59,220 nt of DNA. Source: Hirudo medicinalis (lineage: Eukaryota > Annelida > Clitellata > Hirudinida > Hirudinidae). Under the pieces are notes generated by a model. That model ran no database searches and was not told the DNA's origin. It saw nothing but the letters and a program-made list of their open reading frames with translations. Shown here one piece after another: positions 10,934 through 22,315 of this stretch. Where the stretch lies: positions 49,282 to 108,501 of the forward strand of contig MPNW01000162.1 in the NCBI GenBank assembly GCA_011800805.1. The letters run 5' to 3'. Position 1 is the first letter of the stretch. Each line of letters starts with the position of its first letter. Position numbers and translations under genes: made by a program.

Positions 10934-12300
10934 TCATTCATTTTTTCTTCTTTGACATAGAACAGCTTCTCTCGACTGGGTCCCAGTCTTTTCAATGACA
11001 TCAGTTTCAGAATCAATGTTCGATGTCTCCTCAGCCAATTTTGTCTTTGCTCTGGCTTCCATAATACCATCTGAATCATGAAAAGCAATACACAATTTTA
11101 TTGTGCCATTCACCCGTTTGCACACATCTCTCACAACAATTATGAGTTTTAATACATTTTACAAAAGCTCTTGCTGGAGCATCGCAAATAACAGCATTCA
11201 AAAATATATTAAAAATTTTTCCCTCAAAAACAAAACCTGTGTTTTCTAAAATCTTCTGATAAATAATCATTGACAGAATTTGGTTTGCTAGTTCCACCAA
11301 ATAATGCCACAGGAAAAACATCAGATTTTTGATTATCAGATATGCTTGCTAAAATTGGCCACAAAGATGGTTGAACTTTTGAAAAGTGGGATGCCATCTA
11401 TATTTATGTTAATATGCAAAATATTTGCTCCCATTAAATTTACATATTTTTCTAGCCAATACTGCACATGAAAATAAATAGTATTCCCCCCCCCTAGCCA
11501 AAGTTGTGCATTTTATAATCTTATTTGTGACGTGCCCAATGAGCCTTTCTCTATACAAGTTCGAATTTGTAGACTCGAACGAACAATAGAGATCTTTATT
11601 TAAAAAAAAAGACCAATAATAATGCTATATGACAATACTGCAACGACAACGACCTGTCTTTGTGACTGGCCTATATACAGTTAGTTAATGATAATGATTA
11701 TGCACCTGGGTATTCAGGCGTGTGGCTCGAACAAAGAAAAAAGTGAAAATAAAGTTCCACGACAATAAAGGAATTGCCGCGCACGAGTCGCGACGGTGAG
11801 CTCACAGGCTACCAGCGTGACATTATTGGTTCCAAGAAGAGTTCTGGAATCATTTGGCAAATCAGGAATAACATGCTGAAGCACTTTCAATAAGTCTGTT
11901 GTAGCTTTATGACTGATATTATTAGACACAGCCCAGCAGGCAAGCTCTTCAGTTATGTTAAACTCATCAGTCTCATGATTTGGATATTCCAAATCCATTT
12001 CTTCTGAATGATGATTTGGATCTTCCAAACCCATTTCTTCTGAATTTGGGAAATGAATGGACCAAGTGACCTCATCAAATTGTCGATGTAATTCATTGTC
12101 GACCAACTATAACACTCTCTGGTTTACAGTATCAGTTGAATTTCTAAATCTAGAAACATCATTTACATCTGTATTGGAGAATGAAGGAATATGCTCAACG
12201 TTTACATAAGCATCAGTTTTCAACTGATTCATAATTTCTTCAACTCATCTAGCTAATTGACGTCTTTTAATTCTCTGAAACTTATGGTGATAATCTCATC
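10934..12300 (-). pseudogene. Decayed transposase-domain ORF split by a solo LTR
   Basis: The minus strand encodes pieces of a transposase-domain protein family found in many animal genomes. The N-terminal part (12300-11823) has a basic KRRQLARW-like start, then ITEELACWAVSNNISHKATTDLL and IPDLPNDSRTLLGT. An LTR at 11526-11822 interrupts it. On the far side the same reading resumes near 11500 with stops and frameshifts. It gives LWPILASISDNQKSDVFPVALFGGTSKP-like and SVNDYL-like pieces (11380-11280), then FNIFLNAVICDAPARAFVKC and CERCVQTGEWHNK (11210-11100). Homology fades near 11090. In this family those cysteines lie in the order CDAPAR, C, C..C, GEW, as seen here. The element is dead, and the LTR inserted after it arrived. 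Superfamily not determined. Confidence 0.6.
11526..11822 (-). repeat. Solo LTR 1 (LTR retrotransposon), flanked by 5-bp TSD
   Basis: A 297-bp block reads TGTCACG to CGTCACA on the minus strand, the TG...CA ends of an LTR. An AATAAA signal precedes the 3' third. The five bases on each side are identical (TTATT at 11521-11525 and 11823-11827). A related copy lies at 13543-13855. No internal retrotransposon coding region is present, which indicates LTR-LTR recombination. It splits the transposase-domain remnant around it. Confidence 0.85.
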
Positions 12301-12309
12301 TTGCAGAAG

Positions 12310-12860
12310 GTTTTTGAAAAATTATCGTTGCTTAATCTTCCATAAAGCAAATGTGCCAAAAATGCGATTATTAAATTGATTAACTCACTTTTTCGGTGTT
12401 CAACTGACAGCGCTTGTATCGTTGATTGCTGGTACATAGATGGTCAATAGGCAACTTAAGCAATAAGTCTCTTATCTATGCCCTAATAAGTTTTAAAAGT
12501 CCACGAATATTTTAATCCAGCCTGTGCACCTTCCACATGAAGGTAGACATGTTTCAGAACTATGAAAGGTTTCCAAGTGCATGTTGTGATGGGTTTTTAA
12601 AACCCATTCTTTAGCAGTATGACCACAACTTGCATACTTGCCAAAATCAGCAGTTCTTTCATGCTGAAGTGAGCCATGAAGGAACTCTTGAAGATGAGCA
12701 CTAAATTTGTTCAAATCACTCAGCTCTTTTGTGAACTTGAGCATTTAGTTGATTTTCACCTTATTTTTGAGAGATTTCATCTCCAAGCCAGGCACACAGA
12801 AGGTGATCGACATTTCTTCAGATATTGTAATATACGTCAGTGTCATCTGCCATGAGGATG
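12310..12860. other. Inter-transposon sequence, unrecognised
   Basis: A minus-strand open stretch at 12493-12744 has scattered Cys and His (CGHTAKEW, KTHHNMH, CLPSCGRC). It recalls a zinc-binding transposon N-terminus but is too short to assign. The rest shows nothing clear. The right end may already be the 3' end of the adjacent mariner remnant. Confidence 0.25.
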
Positions 12861-12889
12861 GAATTGACGACAGTACCACCAAGAGCCAC

Positions 12890-14290
12890 TTTGCATTGAA
12901 CGACTCTTGTTGAAGCTTATTATGACAGTCCTCAAAAACAAATTTCAGTGTTGTGGCAAAAATTATTTAAAACCAAACAAAATACTTTTTCAATAGGGTG
13001 TTATTCCTACTTTCTTGGAAACAACATCTACATACCTATTTTTCATGGAGGAAATCAGTGTTTTGATGACATTTTCATCCAGGCACTCCAAATTGCTTCT
13101 TTCAAATCTGTTCAGAGTCATATTGACATCCACTGCCATAAACTGATCTTGAAAGAAGACCCCAGCCATTTTCAATTGGATTCAAGTCGGGAAACATGCA
13201 GGCCAATCCATAACCTGTTGGACTCCTATAAAAATGCTCTTTTTGCCTTTGAAACACGAATTGGAGTGTTATCTTGCTGAAATTCATATTCTTTTCAACA
13301 TGTTTCAACAAAAGGAAGGAGATGATCCTTGAGCATTTGGATTATTTCTGAGAGTCCTGCCTTCCTTTCAAAAGCATCAGCTCAATCTCCCAAATGCTGA
13401 AATTCCTCCCCAGACCATTACAGAACCTCCTCCATGTTTCCTGCATAAAAAACATCTTTTTCTTTTCTGAGGTCATGCCAATAGTGTTTATAACCATCTG
13501 GCCCATCTAGGTAGAATCTTTTCTCATCTGAGAAAATCACACTGTGACGTGTTTTGCCCAAAAAGCCTTCCACTACACAAGTTCGAATTTATAAATTTGC
13601 TCGGAGACACTCGAACAATAGAAATCTTTATTCGATAAAAAAAAACATGAAACAATAACAATACTATCAGACGACACTGCGGCAACAACCGACTACTCAC
13701 TACTCTGTGCTGGCCTATATATGTACAGTTGATGATAATGATTATGCGCCAGGCGTGTGGCTTGAACAAAGAAAAGTTAAAAATAAAGTTCCACGCTAAC
13801 AAAAGAATCGCTCGCACAAGTCGTGACGGTGAGCTCATAGGCTACCGGCGTGACACACACATTCCCACCTTTCATTATAATTGACCATCTCTTTGGCCCA
13901 GATGAGTCTATTTCCTTGTGATGGTTTTTCAATGCTGGAGCTAGCTTTCTCATTTTGTATTTCAGCTGTCCACTTGAATTAAGATAGTTGGAGATTGTCC
14001 TCACATGAACATCAAAATCAAACATTTGCTTTAGCTGCTTACAAGAATATTCTCATCGTGAAGCCTCCCTGACGAGACATCTCTGACTCTGTTTCCAGAG
14101 TTTTTTTTTTCGGTCTTCCGCCCACATGCTTCTTCCCATATGAGTCTGGATCATCTAAAAAATATTTTATGACACATCTTGATCTATTCAATTCCTTAGC
14201 AATCTTTCTTATTGAATAGTTTGCCTTATTGAAGGCCACAATTTGTCCTCTTTCTTCTTCAGGAAGTTAAATTTAATTTTCAGTGTTTAA
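12890..14290 (-). pseudogene. Decayed Tc1/mariner transposase, interrupted by solo LTR 2
   Basis: Minus-strand fragments follow a Tc1-like transposase. The paired-type helix-turn-helix near 14239-14090 reads AFNKANYSIRKIAKELNRSR, then VIKYFLDDPDSYG and GRPKK. The second helical region (14025-13880) reads LKYKMRKLAPALKNHHKE. After the LTR at 13543-13855 the DDE core resumes with an SDEK-FYLDGPDG-like strand near 13530-13500, a QDNTPI-like piece near 13280, and PDLNPIEN-like residues near 13190-13160. These are the usual blocks of the DD34E catalytic core. Several frameshifts and stops make it non-functional. A second fragment of the same family lies at 15040-15205. Confidence 0.8.
13543..13855 (-). 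repeat. Solo LTR 2 (same family as solo LTR 1), flanked by 5-bp TSD
   Basis: A 313-bp block with TGTCACG...CGTCACA ends on the minus strand and an internal AATAAA. It aligns along its length with the LTR at 11526-11822 with small indels. The flanks carry a perfect target duplication CACAC (13538-13542 and 13856-13860). It lies inside the Tc1/mariner remnant, just before its DDE core, so it is younger than that element. Confidence 0.85.
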
Positions 14291-14359
14291 ATTGTAATGA
14301 TTTTTCATTATTGTGAAGAATGACTGATTAAATTTAAATTGTTTATTATTAAAATAGTG

Positions 14360-15030
14360 TTTCTTCAGTCTACACTATTTCTTCATATAGACCTGCACAT
14401 AATTCCCCAGTAAAAATATCAACTTCAGCATTACCATCATTTAATGAATTATCACACACTTTACCACAGCAATGTTTACATGCATTTGTACAGGGAAGCC
14501 CATGTTTAAAACATGTGTTTGGTAGAACATGGACTTTTTTTAACCATTTTACATTTACAACTTATGCAATTGATTAAATTCTCAGGTGCAGATTTTAAAT
14601 CAGTCATTATAGGAAAAAACTTATCTGTCCTTTATTCCCAACCCCATTTTTCAGCACCAATATCATCTTGTAATAAATATTTACATTTCATAAGTTGAAA
14701 ATGAGCTGCATTTTCAGTAGGAGGTAACTTTTCTGTAGTTCATTTAATGATTGATTATGACTGCCACCATAAGCTGAAACAAACAAAGAAAGTCCCGCTT
14801 TTGATACAGCTTCTATATCAGCAACTGGCGATCCTAAAACATCAGCTACTGATTTTTTTAGATTAGTGAGTTTTTTAAAGACAGAGGCTTTGCCTAATCC
14901 ATACAGTGAAGACGATGAATCACAACCACTTATTGCATGAATAACAAGCAACTGCAGAGTGATTTTAGATGTTAGTTGGTTGCTTAAATTTTTTACAGAA
15001 ATACTTTTTAAAAATATTTCTAGCATTGCA
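14360..15030 (-). pseudogene. Decayed transposon-associated ORF with a C-terminal CXC-like cysteine cluster
   Basis: The 112-codon frame at 15026-14688 contains LLVIHAISGCDSSSSLYGLGK, here given as motif pieces HAISGCD and YGLGK. Later come AGLSLFVSAYGG and a leucine-rich end. Continuing with frameshifts to about 14360, the minus strand gives LPPTENAAHF-like, EKWGWE-like, FPIMTDLKSAPENL and ISCKCK. After these come spaced cysteines and a tail near 14380. The order (HA.TGCDT..YG.GK, then LPPT, GWE, PAPE.L, C.CK and a cysteine cluster) matches uncharacterised proteins that occur in many copies in cnidarian and arthropod genomes and are probably transposon-borne. It is broken here. The function and the element type are unknown to me. 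Confidence 0.5.
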
Positions 15031-15039
15031 CTTGCAGAC

Positions 15040-15205
15040 TGTCCTCACATGGACATCCAAATCCATTTTGTGTTTCAGCTGCAAGAATATGCTCCTCATG
15101 AAGCCTCCCTTATGTCTCTGTTTCTAGAGTTTTTTCAGCTTTTCCCCACATACTTCTTCCCATATGAGTCTGGATTATCTAAAAAAAAACATTTTATGAC
15201 AGTTC
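15040..15205 (-). mobile_element. Second Tc1/mariner fragment
   Basis: This stretch repeats the sequence at about 13990-14170 of the larger Tc1 remnant. Both share the CCTCACATG-ACATC start, the TCATGAAGCCTCCCT core and the CTTCCCATATGAGTCTGGAT end. It covers part of the helix-turn-helix coding region only. Confidence 0.75.
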
Positions 15206-15209
15206 AATG

Positions 15210-16790
15210 ACGATGGATGATCTATGGACTGGTTGGTGTAGATGATCGGAGGAGGATGAACGAAGGTAGTTGGGGATTTGGCGGCAGTGAATGAGATGGT
15301 TGAGATAGGAAGGGTTGGTTGTAGCTAGAATACGATAGGTGAGCAATGGAACTTGCACAAATAGAGAAAGCACCTAATATAATTGGTACTTTTTAAAACC
15401 AAAGCAAATGCGGCAATACATAAGAGCTAGAAGATACATCAATTTCTGCATATCAGATAACGTAAAGACGTGGAAACAATTGCTCCACTGCATTCCTTTG
15501 AGCCTCAGATCCATCATGAATGAGTGGGGGTTCCAGAAAGGGTTGAAATGCTTAATGAAGTCCTTTTGATATGCCTCAAGACATCATCACTTCCTAAAAG
15601 ATGTATTTTCAGATGTCGGCAACCTCACATTGTGCCATGACTCTGACGCGGAATCATGGAATATGTTGTCGTTATCTTAAAAACCTGAATAAGAGCATTA
15701 TTTGCAAAAATACCCCTCATACTGTCTATACTGAATATGAATAACATATAACAATTGTTATAATCTCCTTCGTTGTATTCTTGATGTTCCTTGCTATTTC
15801 TTTTTATGTTTCTTAATACTCCGCCTTGGAGCTCCAACAGGAATCCTCATGGGAGTTTCACCCGTCTTCAAACATTTCGGGCTTATGCTTTCGTGGGGCA
15901 GGCCAAGGCCAGATGACCTGTTGGTTTTTACCTTCCAGGCCCAATGTTATCTTCGGCTGTGAGAGGCTCTCGTTGGCCTTCTTATGCGATCATTAGTGCC
16001 TGGACTGGAGCGACTCTGAAAGCTATAATTGGCTTCTTTATGTTGCTTACTGCACCACTTGGAAGTCGGCAACCTTTGACTATATGAGGCTGTCTTTGGC
16101 CTTCTTATATCAGTTGTCTACAGCAGCCATGAATGCTCAGTGGCTTCTTCATGCCTTAACACCTTGTACTTAATATATGCAAAAATTTTATTTGTAGCGG
16201 CAGTCAGAAGATAGAAATTTTCAGGACTCAACCATGGGCTTTTATTCAACTCCATTTGGATGGTGGTCTGTAGTGAGTTGCATTTGGTGCACTGTACACA
16301 AATCGGAATGTATACAATATAGTGGCCCCAGGTTGTCTGAGGAAGTGATTAACAATCATTTAATTTGTTTGTGTTACATTATCTTTAATGGGTTGATTCT
16401 TTTTAGATATCTGAGGTTGAGGTCTTCTTTTGTCTTCCTGTTGAGGTGCTGCAGCATTCATAATTGCAAAGGATGGGATTTTTTGTATTATGAGACTTTG
16501 TATTCATTTTGATAAATATCTGTTGATATCCGGTACGTTTACATAAAATCATATAATTGACGTTAAGTGTTTATATGGTGAAATAAACTTTTAATTCAAA
16601 CCCCTTTTTATTGTTTGGAGTAGTTGAAAGTACTACTGTTACAGGGTCACACATCCCTACGCAGACGAGTAGTCGAATGGGGCGCAGAAATTTCTAGACA
16701 CAGCGGTCCCTAAACTATCTTTATTTTTCTCGACAAAAGTACAAATCGTGATAATGTAAGCTCATATTTGTTGACTTTCGCTTTAAGATG
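15210..16790. other. Intergenic sequence, no gene recognised
   Basis: Nothing I can identify. Short motifs recur within 15600-16170 (variants of GTCGGCAACCT and TTGGCCTTCTTAT), which suggests an old repeat. The ORFs at 15625-15837 (-) and 16234-16512 (+) show no family features. Confidence 0.35.
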
Positions 16791-16791
16791 T

Positions 16792-17049
16792 TTAGTTATC
16801 TTGCAATATTGTTCCGAACATCCAAGACGATCGATGAACAAAAAGAAGGTCTTCCAAATCCTTTGTTACAAAAATTGCCGCGGAACCCTCGCCGTAACGG
16901 TGTTTAGGTCCTTGGGAAGTTGGCGCGCAAATATGTTGTCGGTTATAGAAATGAAGCCATTTGCGACAGGTTAGATTTATCCCTTGAGAAATGATTCTTG
17001 TAGAGCTGCGATTACTGAGCGCATTTTTTAATTTGTCAGTGAGTCGCAT
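16792..17049 (-). CDS. Hypothetical 85-residue ORF divergent from SCCPDH
   Basis: An uninterrupted ATG-started frame begins 166 bases upstream of the SCCPDH start, on the opposite strand. The product is basic at its N-terminus (DKLKNALSNRSSTR) with no domain that I recognise. Its position suggests it could share a promoter with SCCPDH. It could equally be chance or one exon of a longer gene. I give it low weight. Confidence 0.2.
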   Translation of the reverse strand: MRLTDKLKNALSNRSSTRIISQGINLTCRKWLHFYNRQHICAPTSQGPKHRYGEGSAAIFVTKDLEDLLFVHRSSWMFGTILQDN

Positions 17050-17215
17050 ATTTCCGCTTAATTAGGTTAATTGCTTAGAAAATTTGAAAGCCTCATTTTT
17101 AATTGAGTACTACTTAAATTATTAAAGTATAATTCAAAAAGATTGATTTTGTGCATTTGCTCTTTATTTACCTCCCTCGCATAACTCGGTCTTCACAGCA
17201 AGCGAGAAGAGCGTA

Positions 17216-20200
17216 ATGGCTGAAGGGAGAAAGTATGATATCGTCGTTTTCGGGGCCAGTGGTTTTACAGGGAAGCATGTCGTAGAAGAAATAGCCAGAA
17301 CGGCTTCCGAAGAAAAGGGTCTGAAATGGGCAATTGCCGGCCGCAACATGAAAAGCCTTCAGGGTGTTTTGGATTTGGTATGCAAAGTAACGGGTAAATC
17401 TGAATCTGTGACTTCAAATTTGGATTTGTTTGTTTATTGGTATGGGATAAGTGAAGCCTCTGATTTTTTAAAGTTTTGTTGGAAGATTTGATGGTTATTT
17501 GTCTTAACAGGACATGATTTGTCGGAACTGCCGATTATTATTGCTGACGTGAGCAGCCAGGATAGTTTACATTCCATGTGTCAACAGACGCAAGTAGTTT
17601 TGAACTGCGTTGGACCAGTTAGTTTACCTTAATTGATTGCTTTTAACTTTTGAAACATTTAAGTTGTTCGTGCATTTCAGTTCAGGTTTTATGGAACTCC
17701 TGTAGTTGAAGCATGCATTGCCACTGGTGCCCATCATATTGACATATCTGGAGAGACTCAGGTTTGAAAATAATTAATTTAACAATATCTAAATTATTGA
17801 ATTGTTGAGCAAAATATCAACCATTTCTAAAATTTATCAATTATAATATCAAAGATATCTATACTTTATCTCATAATTTGGTCGATGCAGTGGCTGGAAA
17901 AGATCCACCTGAATCTTAACAAGGATGCACAGGACAAAGGAGTGTTTATAATCCAGGCTTGTGGATTTGACAGCATTCCTGCAGAGATGGGACTGCTCTA
18001 CACAAAGAAAAATTTTCAAGGTTTGAATTTGAAATCGAATGATTAATATTTGCTTTATAATTTACAACAGTTATTGGCATTAGTTTAACATTTTCAGTTT
18101 ATTTATTTTGCATTGAGTGTCTAGGACTAGAAATGAAGTCATTTTCAAGGTCAAATAAATAAGCAGTTGAAGGAGATGCTAAGTGATGTAATATTCCTGT
18201 TATCACTTAGGGGTGCTGAATTCAGTAGAGTCTTACATATCTTTCCACCAAGGAGAAAAAGTGAGTGAGGTTGTCTCATTTGTGGCTTTTGTGCAATTTT
18301 GTTCCCGTGTTTAGGGAGGATGCGTAAATGATGGAACATGGAGGTCTGCCATCCACAGCCTCTCAACAAGGTCAGAGCTCAGAGCCATCAGGGAAAGACT
18401 CTATCCTCAGTCATTTCCAGTTTCAAAGGTCAAGCTTCAAAAGAGGTTTGTGATATTAGTTTATCTGATATACTTATTGTATTTTAAATTATTTTGTCCA
18501 CAATAATCGATTGGCTTATTTCAAGTGAATGTATGGAAATACTAAACCAAGTTTTTATTATGGGTGTGTGTTGTAGTGAAGCAGATGTTGATAATGTGGT
18601 CATTGATTTATGAGTTCAATTTGTTGCTAGAGGTTCACGATGATGACGAAGATGATGTTAGTAGTTCAGATTTTAAAAATTTTCTTCTAAGATAATTGGA
18701 GCCAAACAAAGAATTAAAGTCAACTTGGCTATTTTTTTCCTAATCAACTTTGCTTTATTCTTGCTTTAAGCAATACTTGTTAATAACCTTTATTTAGAAA
18801 TGCTTTTATTTTTTTGAAGACCATCTGTGTTCTTCAGCACTGATGTCAATAGATGGTGCCTTCCTTTCTTAGGCACTGACAAAGCCGTTGTGACAAGATC
18901 ATCATATTTCAACTTCATCTTTGACAAGGAAAAACCTGTATGTATGATAATCATTTATTAATTATTTTGTTCCTTGATGATTGCATACAAGATAAATGAG
19001 TCACCTTTAATTGGCAAGACATACACTTCAAAATTCAAGTCAAAATTTTATCTTGAAATCTTATAACCCACTGCAAAGTTATTGCATTATTGTACATTTC
19101 TAAAGATGTTGATGCTGATGTAAAAACTCAGAGATTTATTGAGAAGCATTGCAATAACATTCAGGTGCAGTTCCAGCCGTACTCTGCACTTTCTGGATTT
19201 GGCGATTTGATGTCATGGCTTTTTGTTGGATTCATGCTGATGGTCTTCAGCAAGACGAGATTTGGAATTTATCTTTTGGAGAAAGTATGTCAATCATCTT
19301 GAATGAACCTTTTTTCTTGCTCAACTGTTTGAATGTTTTTTGCTGCTGTGTAACTCAACTCCTCTAATCCTGATTGAACTATTTAAGCATATAAGAATAC
19401 AGAATATAATATTATTTTCTGGTCACTATAATCTTGACGCTCTTGATACAAAGACTTATTTATCTTTACTCACTTGTTGTTTGTGATATTATTTTAGCCT
19501 TTCAAGTTTTTGTCACCATCATCAATATTACTTTGAGTATTTTCAAGTCCTCAACAATATGCAATCCAAAAATCATTGACTTCTTTGATCATTACCATGT
19601 GAAGCAACAGCTAGTTTACCTGAACTGTAACAGCTACAAATGCTCAATGAGTGAGAATTTCTAAGTATTTTTGTTAAAACATTATTCATTTGTGACTGCT
19701 TGCTTCAATTCTCATAGGCTTTCTTCACATTATAAAAATCTTAATAAACACTATATTCTAACAACTTTGTAAACAAATTCATGTTACCCTGTCATGATAT
19801 TGATATCGAGGATGTGATGTTGCTAACAACTCTTGGCAACAATACTGTCAAACATTTAAATTACTTGAGAACCAAGCCCCAACTCCAACATCAGCTTTGC
19901 AAGTCACAATTACATGGTTTGTACAAGTCCTAAGTTTCTGAATTTTGGATTTTTAGTTCTAAAAAGTCCTTTTAAAAAAAATGAGGGGAGTCCTAAAAAG
20001 ATTAAAAAAGGTTCTAAAATCTGGAATTTAATTAATAAATTTTATTGAGGGATCAAAAATAGCGGGAATTCGCTATCTTTGTTCTAGCTATAAACCGGAA
20101 CATTCATTTAAGTGTCATTTGCTATTACGTTCAGTTTGCATGTCTGTTTGGTCTCTTAAAGTTTTTAAGAGGGGCTGTTCATAAATGACATCACTCATAT

Positions 20201-22315
20201 AAGCATAATATGTGTTGATAAAATGATATTTTCAGCCTTCATGTATTTCTATTTTGCATTAAAAATCTAAAAAAACAATAAAGTCTAAATAAATTTATGT
20301 TAATAATTTTGGTCCTAAAGAATTGAACAAAAAGTCTCAAATCTGAATTTCCGTACTCCTGTACGAACCATGTAATCATCATCACAATTGTAGCCAGTTG
20401 AATTCATCAAAATAGAGGCGAAGTGTGACAATTGAGATGAAGTGTTAAGTAATATAATTCAGTGGCTGATTTTACACATAATTATTGCAAAGTAAAATTG
20501 TTGTTTGACTTGGTCACTGATTTGACAACCTCAACTCGAATAGTTTCCACACTTACTCATCTGTTTGCATTCTTTACTTAAAAGTAATGTTTGAAACATT
20601 CTGCGTGATGGTTTTAGTGATGTCATTTACATGACATTTATGCATTTGTAACTTACACTGCTTGTTATTTCATTGCAAATAGTTTCCCAGGTTCTTCTCT
20701 CTTGGGAAATTCTCATCCGAGGGACCTACCAGAGAGCAGGTTTATTTATTTTGCATTTTTTTAAAACTTCATTTGCAAAAATGTTGGCAAGGAACTTTTA
20801 TTTGTCATAGTGTAACAAAAATAAACATTATGTGTTTTGGGGTCGGTTTTACGAAAACATATATTTCTGCTATTAGAATGACCCTGGTAATGAAATAAAC
20901 TTCACAAGCAGATTAAACAAATTTTGAAAAGCAACGAAGAAGAGCCATAAGATGTCACACACGATATACATTTTATAGATTTAAAAAAAATATTCAATAA
21001 CTTTGTTGCTTGCTCCATTACAAATCAAATCCCATCACCTGTACCGGTGATAATTCAGTATTATGTGTTCAAACAAATCAAAGGTGGTGGTGGTTAATTG
21101 GCATTCCCATTTCATTACTAGACGATTAGGACGGAACAAATCAAGGGAAATTCAATTCAATACATCAGCAGTTGTGCTAGAATTGAAATGGTGTTTCTAG
21201 CCTTTCTACATGCACTGCATGACATTATATGTGATAGTGCATGTCTAACCTTATGCTAATTACAAAATATTTTAAGTTATTTTAAAATTAAAAATGGCGA
21301 AAATGGTTGGTATTTATTTATTTTAATTACATTCAGATCAAGGGAAGTTCATTCGAGATGACATTCATTGGGGAGGGATTCTCAACTGAGGAGGTTTCAA
21401 CACCTGATAAAAAGATCATAACCAAAGTCAAAGGACCAGGTAACCTAGAGATTAAATTCTTCTTGTTCTTTATTTATGTGTTTATCATGCTCTGCATGCC
21501 AATCATTTCAAATTCCTCATCAAGTGAAACAGCGATATAATGCTAAATAAATCATGAACAATAATGCAAAATAACACGAAATGTGTTGAGTAAGTTTATT
21601 GCTTGGTCGACATAAGTCTGCTTCAAAAGCATAACTCTGGGCACGAGGATGTTTTGCGGTCGTCGTCTGAAGAGTTTGAGGAGCGAAGATGATGTAGTAT
21701 TGTTGTCAGAGCAATGCTTTGGATGCTCTTAACATTGTTAATTTTTATATCAGTTTTTATAATATATGGTGCATATTTTTGTAACACTTCAGAGGCAGGA
21801 TATGTGACAACACCAATTTGTTTGGTGCAATCTGCTTATGTTCTCCTCAAGGAGAAGAATAACCTGCCCAGCTCGTTAGTCGACATTTAATTTTGTTTTG
21901 TTCCACACTAGATTTATTTAAATAATTTTGCAAGAAGTAACAATAAATGAATTTACATAGCACCATAAGCCTGAGCATCAGGGGTACTTGGACCATTTGC
22001 GTATCGCCGCAACACCACCGGAGGTGGCGGTAATGAAAACGGGTGACATGACCATTGCTTTTTTCGTCACCCCTGAGAAATCAACCCTATGAGCTAATTT
22101 GCACATCAATTAAAGTCTTTAACAAATCAAATTTTTTGGTTTATGCCAGTTACAAAGTAATCGTTTTCACAATGCCACTAGTTTGGGAGATGAAATGGAA
22201 TAATAAATATTAAATATTTTCCAGCTGTGGTGTACTGACACCTGGTCGAGCTTTCAGGAATACCAGTCTCATTGAGAGGCTTCAGAAGCACAACATCCTC
22301 TTTTCCACAGCTTAA
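17216..22315 (+). CDS. SCCPDH: Saccharopine dehydrogenase-like oxidoreductase
   Basis: Twelve exons join in phase to 415 residues (human about 429): 17216-17393, 17511-17617, 17681-17761, 17891-18020, 18211-18260, 18315-18445, 18820-18937, 19165-19284, 20683-20739, 21337-21439, 21793-21874 and 22225-22315. The N-terminus holds a Rossmann-fold loop GASGFTG (residues 13-19). AGRN follows, then VVLNCVGP, FRFYGTPVVEACI and HIDISGE, and next ACGFDSIPAEMG, all family signatures. Exon 6 has DGTWRSAIHSLS. Exon 8 supplies the hydrophobic LMSWLFVGFMLMVF segment. Exons 9-12 give FPRFFSLGKFS, AGYVTTPICLVQSA and the terminal GVLTPGRAF with LIERLQKHNI. The protein is a predicted NAD(P)-binding oxidoreductase, associated with membranes or lipid droplets in animals; its substrate is unknown. 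All introns are GT-AG. The long intron after exon 8 (1.4 kb) carries no recognisable gene. Assignment is very secure. Confidence 0.95.
21955..22010. repeat. Dispersed repeat copy (ATAGCRCCATAAGC type)
   Basis: Within the last SCCPDH intron, the stretch CATAAGC, GAGCATCAGGGG, CTT resembles 50498-50540 inside the FAM234 gene (GCCATAAGC, GCGTCAGGGGCGCTTA). It looks like a short interspersed repeat of the kind with a TTTATATAGCGCC start that is common in invertebrates. Copy boundaries are unclear. Confidence 0.35.

Noticed and set aside
19090..19164. SCCPDH exon 8 starting near 19106
   Set aside because: The frame is open there, but family alignment runs from the EKP of exon 7 straight into VQFQPY, whose acceptor is at 19164, in the right phase.
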